From Candidatus Melainabacteria bacterium (GTDB taxonomy: Bacteria > Cyanobacteriota > Vampirovibrionia > Vampirovibrionales > Vampirovibrionaceae), in the NCBI GenBank assembly GCA_902168245.1, contig CABHPA010000088.1, forward strand, positions 1 through 56,660: a stretch of 56,660 nt of DNA. Reading direction: 5' to 3'. A program made the translations under genes and the position numbers. Numbering within the stretch: position 1 is the first letter of the stretch; every line of letters begins with the position of its first letter. Shown piece by piece: positions 8,387 through 15,817 of this stretch. The notes below the pieces were generated by a model, which worked only from the letters and a program-made list of their open reading frames with translations, did not search any database and was not told where the DNA came from.

Positions 8387-9253
8387 ATGGCAATGATGTA
8401 TTCAAATTTCATGCCCAGCTTTGGGCTTGCTGGCTACAGCACGGATTCTTTATTCAGTGGTTACAACAATCAGTTGAAAAATTTTTCCAGTAACTATTTG
8501 GGACGCAACTATATCGACAATTATACAGGGGTAAATCGCCTGAGTTCTTCCAGCAACGATGCGTTTACTCCTTCCTATACACCGACCAGAATCAGCACCT
8601 ATTCCAATAGCGATAATAGTTACGATAACTCTACAACCCTGGTGGCTCCCAACGAGCATGCCCGTTTATGGGGCGATCCGCATATTGACGACGCGGATGG
8701 CGGTAAATACGATTTTCAGCATGAAGGTATTTTCAGCCTGCTGGAAGACAAGGGTCTCAGCGTCAACGGCAACCTGGAGAAATCAGAGGACGGCAAGAGC
8801 ACCTACATGACCGAAGCCGGTCTGGTGGTGAACGGCAAGCAGGTGCATATCGATACCGATGGCACGGTAACGCTGGGTACCGGCGCAAACGCTTACGAAC
8901 TGGAAGACGGTGAAACTAGGCAATTGGGCAAGGGCAGCTACATTACCCGCGATGGCGATCTGGTTCGCGTCGGCAATTCCGAATATAAACTGGAATTCCA
9001 GACCAATCAGGATGATAACGGCAACGCCTACATTAACCTTGATGCCTACACCAAGGACGGCGGAGTGTACCTGGATGGCATGAACCCCACCGGCTTACTG
9101 GGCGAAACGTTTGATAAAGGCAGCACCGCCCGCACCAAGCCCAAACTGGATCCGTCCGATTACGAGCGGGATAGCCTGTTTGCCTATGATCAGCCCGATG
9201 GGACTGATCCGGGTAACTGCGATGGCAATCCCTTCTTCGGCACGTTTGGTTAA
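8387..9253 (+). CDS. GDPHI-motif (von Willebrand D-like / DUF1521-like) protein
   Basis: Protein of 288 residues. The first 90 residues are rich in Ser, Tyr, Asn and Thr with no obvious Sec signal. LWGDPHI (about 94-100), YDFQHEGIF (108-116) and SLLEDKGLSVNG follow, the pattern of vWD-type and DUF1521 domains often found in adhesins and secreted calcium-binding proteins. Many Asp/Gly/Asn-rich turns (DTDGTVTLGTG, NQDDNGNAYINLDAY) suggest beta structure with bound Ca2+. I used the first ATG, preceded by AGGGCG. It stands alone, with an AT-rich region upstream. Secretion route and ligand are unknown; surface attachment is a reasonable guess only. Confidence 0.65.
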   Translation: MAMMYSNFMPSFGLAGYSTDSLFSGYNNQLKNFSSNYLGRNYIDNYTGVNRLSSSSNDAFTPSYTPTRISTYSNSDNSYDNSTTLVAPNEHARLWGDPHIDDADGGKYDFQHEGIFSLLEDKGLSVNGNLEKSEDGKSTYMTEAGLVVNGKQVHIDTDGTVTLGTGANAYELEDGETRQLGKGSYITRDGDLVRVGNSEYKLEFQTNQDDNGNAYINLDAYTKDGGVYLDGMNPTGLLGETFDKGSTARTKPKLDPSDYERDSLFAYDQPDGTDPGNCDGNPFFGTFG

Positions 9254-9328
9254 GGATTTGGCTGATAAAAGGCTGGCATCCCGACATTGTTTTGTGAAAT
9301 TATGATGGCAGACAATTAAACCGGGTGT

Positions 9329-9925
9329 TTAGTAATTTCTGTCCACTGCGGGAATGGCGTCCTCGTCTTCGCCGGGCTGGCTTTTTGCAAAGCTGGCGCT
9401 ATTGTCTGCGTCATCCTCTGTGGCGGAAGAGACCGGCGGGTAACTGACGACAGCGTGATTATCGGTCGGGGCCATGCCGGAGTTCTCGTTCATTCCGCCG
9501 GGTGCGGTCGGGTTGACCGGAATCCGTTTCAGGTCGGGGGAACCCGGTTGTTCCATGGGCGTTCCCATTACTACGTTTTTTACCAAAAGCCGGTTGATTT
9601 TAACCATGCCGGTGGGGGTCTGCATATCCACCTTGAATTTGTCCACGTAGATAATCTCGCCGAAATAGCGTTCGTTCTTGCGGGTTTCAACCACGTCGCG
9701 CCGGTTGCTTAACGTAAGCCTTCGCACCACTTGCAGGTTGCCAAAACCGCCGCCTTCGGCAAATTCAATCAGGTCGCCGGTCACGCGGCTCAGTTTGCCC
9801 TGCATCACTTTTCCGCTATGAAAATGCAGCACGTCCGCCCGACAGATGTTGCAAATGCCATGCGTCAGTGTAATCGCCAAAGCGCCCAAAAAGCCAGCTA
9901 CAACCAAAGACCTGGAAAATCGCAT
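9329..9925 (-). CDS. Hypothetical exported protein
   Basis: Unrecognised protein of 198 residues. A positively charged start (MRFSRS) and hydrophobic stretch VVAGFLGALAITLTHG are followed by CNICRADV, either a signal peptide or a membrane anchor. The middle (about 30-115) is a beta-rich module (VLHFHSGKVMQGKLSRVTGD, RRLTLSNRRDVVETRKNERY) reminiscent of small repeat domains that read out lipids or peptides, but no family is certain. The C-terminal third is acidic, proline- and serine-rich and probably disordered. It is convergent with the GDPHI protein gene, and its export would place both at the cell envelope. Confidence 0.6.
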   Translation of the reverse strand: MRFSRSLVVAGFLGALAITLTHGICNICRADVLHFHSGKVMQGKLSRVTGDLIEFAEGGGFGNLQVVRRLTLSNRRDVVETRKNERYFGEIIYVDKFKVDMQTPTGMVKINRLLVKNVVMGTPMEQPGSPDLKRIPVNPTAPGGMNENSGMAPTDNHAVVSYPPVSSATEDDADNSASFAKSQPGEDEDAIPAVDRNY

Positions 9926-10053
9926 GCCAAATGCTCCTAAACTGGTAATTTGCTTTCAGCATAGCGGCAAGCGAAAACCGGGCGCATCAGTCGCTTGGTT
10001 GAAATTACCACCGACTGGGCTGGCCCGGTTTTGTCCGATTTTACTTTAGTTTC

Positions 10054-11820
10054 TTACTTCCCCTTTTTGCGAGGGGCTGGCTTGCTTTTGGGTGGTTTGC
10101 GATCGGTCGGTTTTTTGGGCGGTTTGGCGGTTTTTGCGCCGGGCTTGGCTTTTGCCGGGGCAGTGGCCGCCGCTTTTGCCACTTTGGCTTTGCTGGAAGG
10201 CGCTTTAATGGCCTTGGGTCTTGCGCTGGCTGTTCCACTTGCCTTGGGGGGAGAGGCTTTGGCGCTGTTCAGGCTTTCGTCCTCGTTCAGTAAGTACTGA
10301 ATAAGGGTTTTGACCGAAGTGCCGGTGGCTTTCTCATCGGCGGTCATATCAGCCCCGGCAATGTCCAGGTGGGCCATGGGCATGGTGTCCGGCGCGCCGC
10401 TCATCACGAAGGCCGCCGCCGATTGCGCCCCCCGGTGCTTGCGCTGGGAGGTGTTGATAATATCCGCGCCGTCCAGCTTGCTTTTAATGTTTTCGTAATC
10501 GTCCTCGTTCACATCCAGGGTCTGAATCGGCTCGCCCAGCGATTTACCGGCCACGGAAACGCGATCCCTCAGGGCTTCGTCGTTGCCCATCAGCGCGATG
10601 TAATAGCCCACCGCCTGCGAGGCCGAGCCGGTTAACGTGGCAATGGTGATAATTTCATCTGGTTGGTTCTCCACCGCCTTTGCCACCGCGTCAATCAGCG
10701 TCAGTCGGCCTTCGGCGTCCGTGTGGCGAATTTCCACCTTTTTGCCGCAAGTGGTGTTCACAATGGAATCGGGAATCATGGCGTCGCTGTCGATTTTGTT
10801 GGGCGTGGCGGCCAGGTAGGCGGATACCTCGATATTCTGCGGTTGCAGTTCGGCCAGTGCCTGCATGGTGGCCAGGGCCACGGCCCCGCCGGTCATGTCG
10901 CCCTTCATCGTCACCATGTAATCGCCCGGTTTGACCTGATAGCCGCCGGTGTCAAAAATCACGCTTTTGCCCACAATGGCAATGTGCTTTTTGGCTTTGC
11001 CGGATTTTGGCTGGTAGCGCAAATTGATAAACTTTGGCGGGTCGGTGGCCACGGAGCCTTTTGCCACCGTGTAGAAGCAGGGCATGTTTTTTTCGATCCA
11101 CTGGGTATTGCTTTGTACGGTTACTTTAATGGCCGAATTTTTGCCGATGGTCTTGGCCTTTTCCACCAGAGTGTTGGTGCTTTTCAGGTTGGAAGGATGG
11201 TTCACCAAATCCTTTACCAGGCTGCGCGCCGTTGCCAGGGCTTCCGCTCTTTGCAAAGCCGCTGGGCCAATTTTTTGTTGGGTCAGCAGGATGGCCTTTT
11301 GCAGTTCCGGGCCGGGTTCTTTGGCTTCCATGGATTTGTAGGTGGCCTGATGCACGGCGTCCACAGCCAACGATGCGGCGGTTTCGCCGGAAAGTTTTTC
11401 GGTGTTGTCGGGCAGCAAAATGGCGATGGTTTTGGCTTCTTTAATGCCCAGCAAGGCGCCTACCGCTTTTTGTGCGTTGGCTTCCCAGTGTTTGGGCTGC
11501 AATTTGTCGGCTTCGCCCAAGCCCAGAATAATCAAACGGCGGGCGGCCAATTTGTTGGCGGAAGATTGCCGGACGGTTAGCAACTTGCCTTTGCTACCAT
11601 CAAACTTCTCTTCGTTGGCAATGGCCTCAATTTCATCCCGCAGGGCTTTATCCAGCGAAACAGGCCATACAATCAGGCTGGCCGGATCTGCTTTTTGAGT
11701 GTCTTTTTTGCCGCTGGTTTTGGCTTCCGCCTTTTTAAACACCGGAATTACCAGACCGTCCGCCTGAATGCCGGTGGCTTTTTCGCTGGAAATACTGAAG
11801 CGGGTTTTTGCAGACCCCAT
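10054..11820 (-). CDS. pepA: Leucyl aminopeptidase (M17) with Lys/Pro/Ala-rich tail
   Basis: Cytosolic dimetal aminopeptidase of family M17 that removes N-terminal residues from peptides. The active-site elements are complete: VGKSVIFDTGG (283-293), MKGDMTGGA (305-313), HTDAEGRL (366-373) and HLDIAGAD near 484. The family usually has N in NTDAEGR; here it is H. The peptidase domain ends near residue 515. A 70-residue tail follows, made almost entirely of Lys, Pro, Ala and Ser and ending PAPRKKGK, which is not part of standard PepA. Similar tails bind nucleic acid in other proteins, and E. coli PepA also binds DNA by another surface. The N-terminus has a shorter Lys-rich insert (about 28-45). 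The start ATG at 11820 fits the family. Confidence 0.9.
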   Translation of the reverse strand: MGSAKTRFSISSEKATGIQADGLVIPVFKKAEAKTSGKKDTQKADPASLIVWPVSLDKALRDEIEAIANEEKFDGSKGKLLTVRQSSANKLAARRLIILGLGEADKLQPKHWEANAQKAVGALLGIKEAKTIAILLPDNTEKLSGETAASLAVDAVHQATYKSMEAKEPGPELQKAILLTQQKIGPAALQRAEALATARSLVKDLVNHPSNLKSTNTLVEKAKTIGKNSAIKVTVQSNTQWIEKNMPCFYTVAKGSVATDPPKFINLRYQPKSGKAKKHIAIVGKSVIFDTGGYQVKPGDYMVTMKGDMTGGAVALATMQALAELQPQNIEVSAYLAATPNKIDSDAMIPDSIVNTTCGKKVEIRHTDAEGRLTLIDAVAKAVENQPDEIITIATLTGSASQAVGYYIALMGNDEALRDRVSVAGKSLGEPIQTLDVNEDDYENIKSKLDGADIINTSQRKHRGAQSAAAFVMSGAPDTMPMAHLDIAGADMTADEKATGTSVKTLIQYLLNEDESLNSAKASPPKASGTASARPKAIKAPSSKAKVAKAAATAPAKAKPGAKTAKPPKKPTDRKPPKSKPAPRKKGK

Positions 11821-11937
11821 AATAATGACTCTCCTACCTTTGCATGATGAAGCTTGAAAGTTGAACCTGTTGTAAACAAAGCGCAGGTTGCGCTTGCCCC
11901 AAGTTGCTTGTATCTATTGTACCGAATAACCGATCGC

Positions 11938-12819
11938 TCAGGAAACATCCTTGCTCAGCGATTGCAGTAACTGCGCTCTCACGGGCGGAATGACATTGGG
12001 CGGGACAGGTTGCCCGTGCCACAGCTCAAACGAGCAGACGCCCTGATACAACAGCATGTCCAGCCCGTTGACAGGATGCAGGCCCAAAGCCTTTGCGTCT
12101 TGCAGCAAGCGGGTTTCGGTGGGGCGGTAAATTAAATCGTAAACCAGCGCCCCGGCAGGCAAGGTTTCCAGTTGAATGGGCGTGAGCGGGCTTTGTCCGT
12201 CCTCCGGCCACATGCCGATGGGCGTGGTGTTAATCAGGCCGGTAAAACTTTCCAGGCTGGGCAGTGAAAACAGGGATACCGTCGCCGTTTTAGTGTTGGC
12301 CTGGTACGCCTGCTTAATCACTTCCGCATGGCTGAGCAGCGGCACCGCTTTTTGCGGGTCCCGCACCGCAAAGGTAATGGAGGCTATGCCCAGTTGAATC
12401 AACCCCGTCAGCACCGCGCGCGCGGAACCGCCTGCGCCCAGCACCAGCACGTTTTCTTCCGCGGCCCGGTCGGTAAACCTATCGGGCAGGCTGCGGATAA
12501 AGCCTGCAATATCCGTATTGTGGCCTTTTTTACGGGAGCCGTCCTGCTCAAACACAATGGTATTCACCGCCCCAGCCAGTTCCGCTTCCGGGCTGAGGGC
12601 ATCCATTAACGGCATCACCGCTACCTTGTGGGGAATGGTCACGTTCAACCCGCGCAAGCCATCCCGCGCGAACGAGGCAATGGCCTTGTCCAGCTCCTGC
12701 GGCTTGAGTTCGTACTTGCGGTATTCGCCGTCCACTTTCAGCAGGTGCATCAGCGTTGCATGCAACACCGGCGAAAGGCTGTGCGTGAGCGGCTGACCGA
12801 TAATGCCGAGTTTCAACAC
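11938..12819 (-). CDS. aroE: Shikimate dehydrogenase
   Basis: Reduces 3-dehydroshikimate to shikimate with NADPH in aromatic amino acid synthesis. Recognisable elements are LGIIGQPLTHSLSPVLH (residues 3-19), NVTIPHKVAVMPLMD with the catalytic Lys, GAVNTIVF, HNTDIAGF with the catalytic Asp, the dinucleotide-binding LVLGAGGSARAVLTGL, and a C-terminal NGLDMLLYQGVCSFELW. The length of 293 residues is normal. It lies 11 bp downstream of the transsulfuration enzyme gene on the same strand, so the two are likely cotranscribed. All family-diagnostic residues are present. Confidence 0.95.
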   Translation of the reverse strand: MLKLGIIGQPLTHSLSPVLHATLMHLLKVDGEYRKYELKPQELDKAIASFARDGLRGLNVTIPHKVAVMPLMDALSPEAELAGAVNTIVFEQDGSRKKGHNTDIAGFIRSLPDRFTDRAAEENVLVLGAGGSARAVLTGLIQLGIASITFAVRDPQKAVPLLSHAEVIKQAYQANTKTATVSLFSLPSLESFTGLINTTPIGMWPEDGQSPLTPIQLETLPAGALVYDLIYRPTETRLLQDAKALGLHPVNGLDMLLYQGVCSFELWHGQPVPPNVIPPVRAQLLQSLSKDVS

Positions 12820-12830
12820 GGGGCGATTGC

Positions 12831-14003
12831 CTAAACCGCTGCGGCTTTGGCGGTAGATGAAACGGCTTTCAGCGCCTGTTCCAGGTCGGCTTTCAGGTCG
12901 GCCACATCCTCAATGCCCACCGACAGACGAATCAGGTTGTCGGTAATGCCGATTTCCTGGCGAACTTTGGGATCGACGGATAAATGCGTCATGGTGGCCG
13001 GGTGTTCAATCAGGGATTCCACGCCGCCCAGGCTTTCCGCCAGCGTAAACACGTTCACGCTCTTCAGGAACTTGCGGGCTTCCGCCTCGCCGCCTTTAAT
13101 GCGAATGGAAATCATCCCGCCGCCTGCGCGCATTTGCTTGCTGGCCAGCGCGTGTTGCGGGTGGGACGGCAAACCGGGATAAAATACGGTTTCCACCCCG
13201 TCATGCGCTTCCAGAAAGCGGGCCAGCTCCAGCGCGCTGGCGCAGTGGGCATCCATGCGAAGGCCCAGGGTTTTCAGTCCGCGCAGGGTGAGCCATGAAT
13301 TGAACGGATCGGGGTTGGCGCCAATGGTGTTGCGGTGGAAGCGCATTACCTCGTTGTAGGTGTCGTCTTTCAAAATCAGCGCCCCGCCCACCACATCGCT
13401 ATGGCCGCCAATATACTTGGTGGTGCTGTGCAGTACAATGTCCACGCCCATTTCAATGGGGTTTTGCAGGTACGGGCTGGCGAAGGTGTTGTCCACGCAG
13501 GTGGGAATGTTGTGCTTTTGGGCGATTTTGGCGATGGCCGCAATATCCACCAGCTTCAACAACGGGTTGGTGGGGGATTCCATATACACCATGCGGGTGT
13601 TGGGGCGAATGGCCTTTTCAACGTTCTGCGGATCGGTCATGTCGATAAATTTAGGTTCAATGCCGTACTTGGACAGTACCTTGGTAGTGTAGCGGAAGGT
13701 GCCGCCATACACGTCGTCGCCAATCAGCAGATGATCGCCGGGTTTGAACAGGGCGTTGCACATGGTGACTAACGCGCCCACGCCGCTGGAGAAGCAGTAG
13801 CCGTGCTTGCCGCCTTCGAGATCCGCCAGCACCGCAGCCAGGGTATCCACGGTGGGATTGCCGCAGCGGGAATAATCCCAGCCCTTGTGGACGCCTGCGT
13901 CTTCCTGCGCGAAAGTGGAGGTTTGGTAGATGGGGTTAATCACCGCGCCGGTTACCGGGTCTGGGTGCTGATGGCTATGGATGGCAAGCGTTTTGAACTG
14001 CAT
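12831..14003 (-). CDS. Cystathionine gamma-lyase/gamma-synthase family PLP enzyme
   Basis: PLP-dependent Cys/Met metabolism enzyme of 390 residues. The PLP lysine is in HSTTKYIGGHSDVVGG (about 195). Other family elements are SRCGNPTVDTL near the N-terminus, FSSGVGALVT, YMESPTNPLLKLVDI, DNTFASPYLQNP and SLGGVESLIEHPATMTH. The last motif, with E at the position typical of gamma-lyase/synthase, excludes some homologues but cannot separate lyase from synthase. The next gene upstream on this strand is cystathionine beta-synthase-like, which favours the reverse pathway (cystathionine to cysteine). The start follows GGACAAGTC only weakly as a ribosome site. Between the two genes lies an oppositely oriented RNA/small-protein module. 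Confidence 0.9.
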   Translation of the reverse strand: MQFKTLAIHSHQHPDPVTGAVINPIYQTSTFAQEDAGVHKGWDYSRCGNPTVDTLAAVLADLEGGKHGYCFSSGVGALVTMCNALFKPGDHLLIGDDVYGGTFRYTTKVLSKYGIEPKFIDMTDPQNVEKAIRPNTRMVYMESPTNPLLKLVDIAAIAKIAQKHNIPTCVDNTFASPYLQNPIEMGVDIVLHSTTKYIGGHSDVVGGALILKDDTYNEVMRFHRNTIGANPDPFNSWLTLRGLKTLGLRMDAHCASALELARFLEAHDGVETVFYPGLPSHPQHALASKQMRAGGGMISIRIKGGEAEARKFLKSVNVFTLAESLGGVESLIEHPATMTHLSVDPKVRQEIGITDNLIRLSVGIEDVADLKADLEQALKAVSSTAKAAAV

Positions 14004-14144
14004 GGGACAAGTCCTTTGCTCTGGATATAGTTTGTAAAAATAGTCTAATAGCTTACTCTAAGCAGCGCTTTGACACAATGCGCATACGCGGTTGAGGCGC
14101 TCAAGGGCTTGTTGAAAGGCGTTTTTGCTTCTTGTTCAAGTTGT

Positions 14145-14173
14145 TTGCGAGGCTTTGTCTTTTCCTGTATTCT
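14145..14173 (+). promoter_or_regulatory. Candidate sigma70 promoter of RNA module 1
   Basis: TTGCGA (14145-14150) and TATTCT (14168-14173) are separated by 17 nt. Transcription would begin near 14180, just before the 5' hairpin of the structured RNA. Inferred from sequence only. Confidence 0.45.
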
Positions 14174-14179
14174 GGCGGT

Positions 14180-14364
14180 GTCGCTGCGTAGTGGCGACCG
14201 GGACTTTGTAACCCCGTAGACAATGGTCGGCACGACCAAAACCGTGCAGCTTTCCGGTATTGACCGGAGGCTGGCGTCCTGTCCAAGCGTCCGCGCCAAA
14301 AGCGCCAGGACCGTTTGTCTACGGTTTACAAACCTCCGGTCAGCCCCTCGGGGCTGGCTTTTTT
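14180..14364 (+). ncRNA. Structured leader/attenuator RNA, module 1
   Basis: RNA of about 185 nt upstream of the 98-residue protein gene. A 5' hairpin forms (GTCGC 14180-14184 with GCGAC 14194-14198). A closing stem pairs 14205-14211 with 14326-14332 and 14214-14223 with 14315-14324 (17 bp). An H-type pseudoknot follows: TGGTC 14224-14228 with GACCA 14234-14238, and its loop GCAC 14230-14233 with GTGC 14244-14247. Two hairpins come next (TCCGG 14253-14257 with CCGGA 14264-14268; GTCCTG 14276-14281 with CAGGAC 14306-14311). TTGACCGGAGG (14260-14270) can alternatively pair over 11 bp with CCTCCGGTCAG (14333-14343), invading the terminator. Module 2 at 23.6 kb has the same layout with different bases in the stems. 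I do not recognise a known class. Confidence 0.75.
14339..14364 (+). terminator. Regulated intrinsic terminator of RNA module 1
   Basis: GTCAGCCC (14339-14346) and GGGCTGGC (14351-14358) form an 8-bp stem around CTCG, followed by six T. It ends 24 nt before the ATG of the small protein. Its 5' arm overlaps an alternative antiterminator helix with 14260-14270. Confidence 0.85.
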
Positions 14365-14388
14365 GTTGGAAATAAGGGGGCGCAGGCC

Positions 14389-14685
14389 ATGACTCATGAA
14401 AACGAAAACAATGTACTCATCATCAACAAGCAGGAACTCATTCAGGCGGCGCTGGAGCTGGAAAAACAGGAAGTCCTGCATTCCTGCCTGCTGTTCCATT
14501 GCCTCGACCAATTGGAAGACATCCACCGCAAGTTAAGCCTGATTCTGGATCGCAATGAAACCTGCATCGCCAGAAACGTGTTTCTGAACGTCCTGATGGA
14601 TCAGGCCGAATGGGACAGGATTCTTACGGAGCGGCACACCGATTGGCAGGCCGAGGCCCGGCAGATCTTGACGCAATTACCTTAA
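14389..14685 (+). CDS. 98-residue helical protein of RNA module 1
   Basis: Unrecognised cytoplasmic protein of 98 residues, with a paralogue of the same length at 23837-24133 (clearly homologous, roughly two-fifths identical by eye). Shared elements are IINKQELIQAALELEKQEV against IVNQQALIQAAQEMERQEV, HCLDQLEDIHRKL against HCIDQLEDVRRKL, and DWQAEAR against QWQAEFR near the end. It looks all-helical, with amphipathic and probably coiled segments, and no membrane segment or metal motif. The start is the ATG at 14389, with AAGGGGG eight bases upstream; the frame is open back to 14260, but that would run through the terminator. Both genes follow a structured RNA and terminator, so expression probably depends on read-through. 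It sits antisense between two transsulfuration genes. A regulator or adaptor is possible; function is unknown. Confidence 0.8.
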   Translation: MTHENENNVLIINKQELIQAALELEKQEVLHSCLLFHCLDQLEDIHRKLSLILDRNETCIARNVFLNVLMDQAEWDRILTERHTDWQAEARQILTQLP

Positions 14686-14706
14686 ACGAAGAGGGCTTAT
14701 TCCTGG

Positions 14707-15717
14707 CTACAGCAGATTTTGCTCTTGCATCCATTCGTCGTTATAAATTTTGGTCAGGTAGCTGCGGCCGCTATCGTGCAGCATAAGCACCACGGTTTTG
14801 CCTTTAAGCGCCGCCGGGTTGTCCTGCAGCAATTTGCGAGTGCTGGCTAATACCGTGCCGGAAGACCCGCCCACCAGCATGCCTTCGTCCTTGGCGATTC
14901 GGCGGGCTTCGGCGAAAGATTCCTTGTCGGTAATGGTGTACATTTTGTCCACCAGGCTCACATCGAACACCTGGGGCCAAAAGTCGTAGCCGATGCCTTC
15001 CACCTGATACTGGCCCGCTTCCCCGCCGGAGAAGATGGAACCCACCGGATCGGCGCCGACGATTTGAATGCCGGGGTGCTTTTCTTTTAAAAAGCGGGAA
15101 GTGCCGGTAATGGTGCCGCCGGTTCCCATGCCGCATACAAAGTAATCAATATGTCCCTGGGTCTGCTCCCAGACTTCCGGGCCGGTGGTTAAATAGTGCG
15201 CTTCCGGGTTGCCGGGGTTTTCGTACTGGTTCAGCATATGGGTGTTGGGCCGTTCGCGGGCGATGCGCTTGGCCACTTCAATGTAGTTGTCGGGATGATC
15301 ATGCGCCAGTTCGGTGGGGGCTAAAATCAGTTCCGCGCCAAACGCGCGAATCAGGCGGCGTTTTTCCTCGCTCATTTTCATGGGCATGGTAATCACCAGC
15401 TTGTAGCCTTTGGCGGCGCAAACCATGGCCAGTCCCAGGCCGGTATTGCCGCTGGTGGGTTCCACCAGCGTGTCGCCGGGCTTGATTTTGCCTTCCTGCT
15501 CGGCCCGCTCAATCATACGCAGGGCGATGCGGTCTTTCATGGAACCGTTGGGGTTCACATATTCCACCTTGGCCAGCACGGCGGTTTCCGGAAATTCGCT
15601 GAAAATGCGGTTCAGCCGTACCAGCGGGGTATGGCCGATCGCATTGGTAATGTTGTTGCAGATGCCCGGATAATGGGCCGGGGCGTGCTTGGGTTCAAGT
15701 GTGGAAGTCATGGGCAT
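14707..15717 (-). CDS. Cystathionine beta-synthase-like PLP enzyme (cysteine synthase superfamily)
   Basis: Fold-type II PLP enzyme of 336 residues. The PLP lysine is Lys61 in NPNGSMKDRIA, the substrate loop is PTSGNTG (87-93), the phosphate cup is GMGTGGTIT (196-204), and GGSSGT lies near 283. The region VGADPVGSIFSG and QVEGIGYDF (238-246) is characteristic of cystathionine beta-synthase and not of CysK. The haem domain and C-terminal regulatory CBS pair are absent, as in some bacterial enzymes. With the cystathionine lyase-like gene on the same strand it would convert homocysteine plus serine to cystathionine and then cysteine. Automatic annotation may call it cysteine synthase. The ATG at 15717 has AAAGG eight bases upstream. 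Confidence 0.85.
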   Translation of the reverse strand: MPMTSTLEPKHAPAHYPGICNNITNAIGHTPLVRLNRIFSEFPETAVLAKVEYVNPNGSMKDRIALRMIERAEQEGKIKPGDTLVEPTSGNTGLGLAMVCAAKGYKLVITMPMKMSEEKRRLIRAFGAELILAPTELAHDHPDNYIEVAKRIARERPNTHMLNQYENPGNPEAHYLTTGPEVWEQTQGHIDYFVCGMGTGGTITGTSRFLKEKHPGIQIVGADPVGSIFSGGEAGQYQVEGIGYDFWPQVFDVSLVDKMYTITDKESFAEARRIAKDEGMLVGGSSGTVLASTRKLLQDNPAALKGKTVVLMLHDSGRSYLTKIYNDEWMQEQNLL

Positions 15718-15817
15718 GGTCTAACCTTTATTGGGAAGAGGATCGAGAGAATTATTCTAACAAAAACAGGCCGGGCGTTTTCAGGTGTCGGCCTTTTTCT
15801 GATTTATTCATGCTGTT

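Noticed and set aside
10663..11580. Long open frame antisense to the aminopeptidase gene
   Set aside because: A shadow frame without a ribosome site. The aminopeptidase has all family motifs.
14205..14364. A known riboswitch (c-di-GMP-I/II, SAM, SAH, cobalamin, preQ1, glutamine, ZTP) as identity of the RNA
   Set aside because: The conserved cores of these classes that I know are not present. Comparison with a full RNA family library could not be run here and remains the decisive test.
14707..15717. Ordinary cysteine synthase CysK
   Set aside because: The QVEGIGYDF and GADPVGSIF regions match cystathionine beta-synthase, which CysK lacks.
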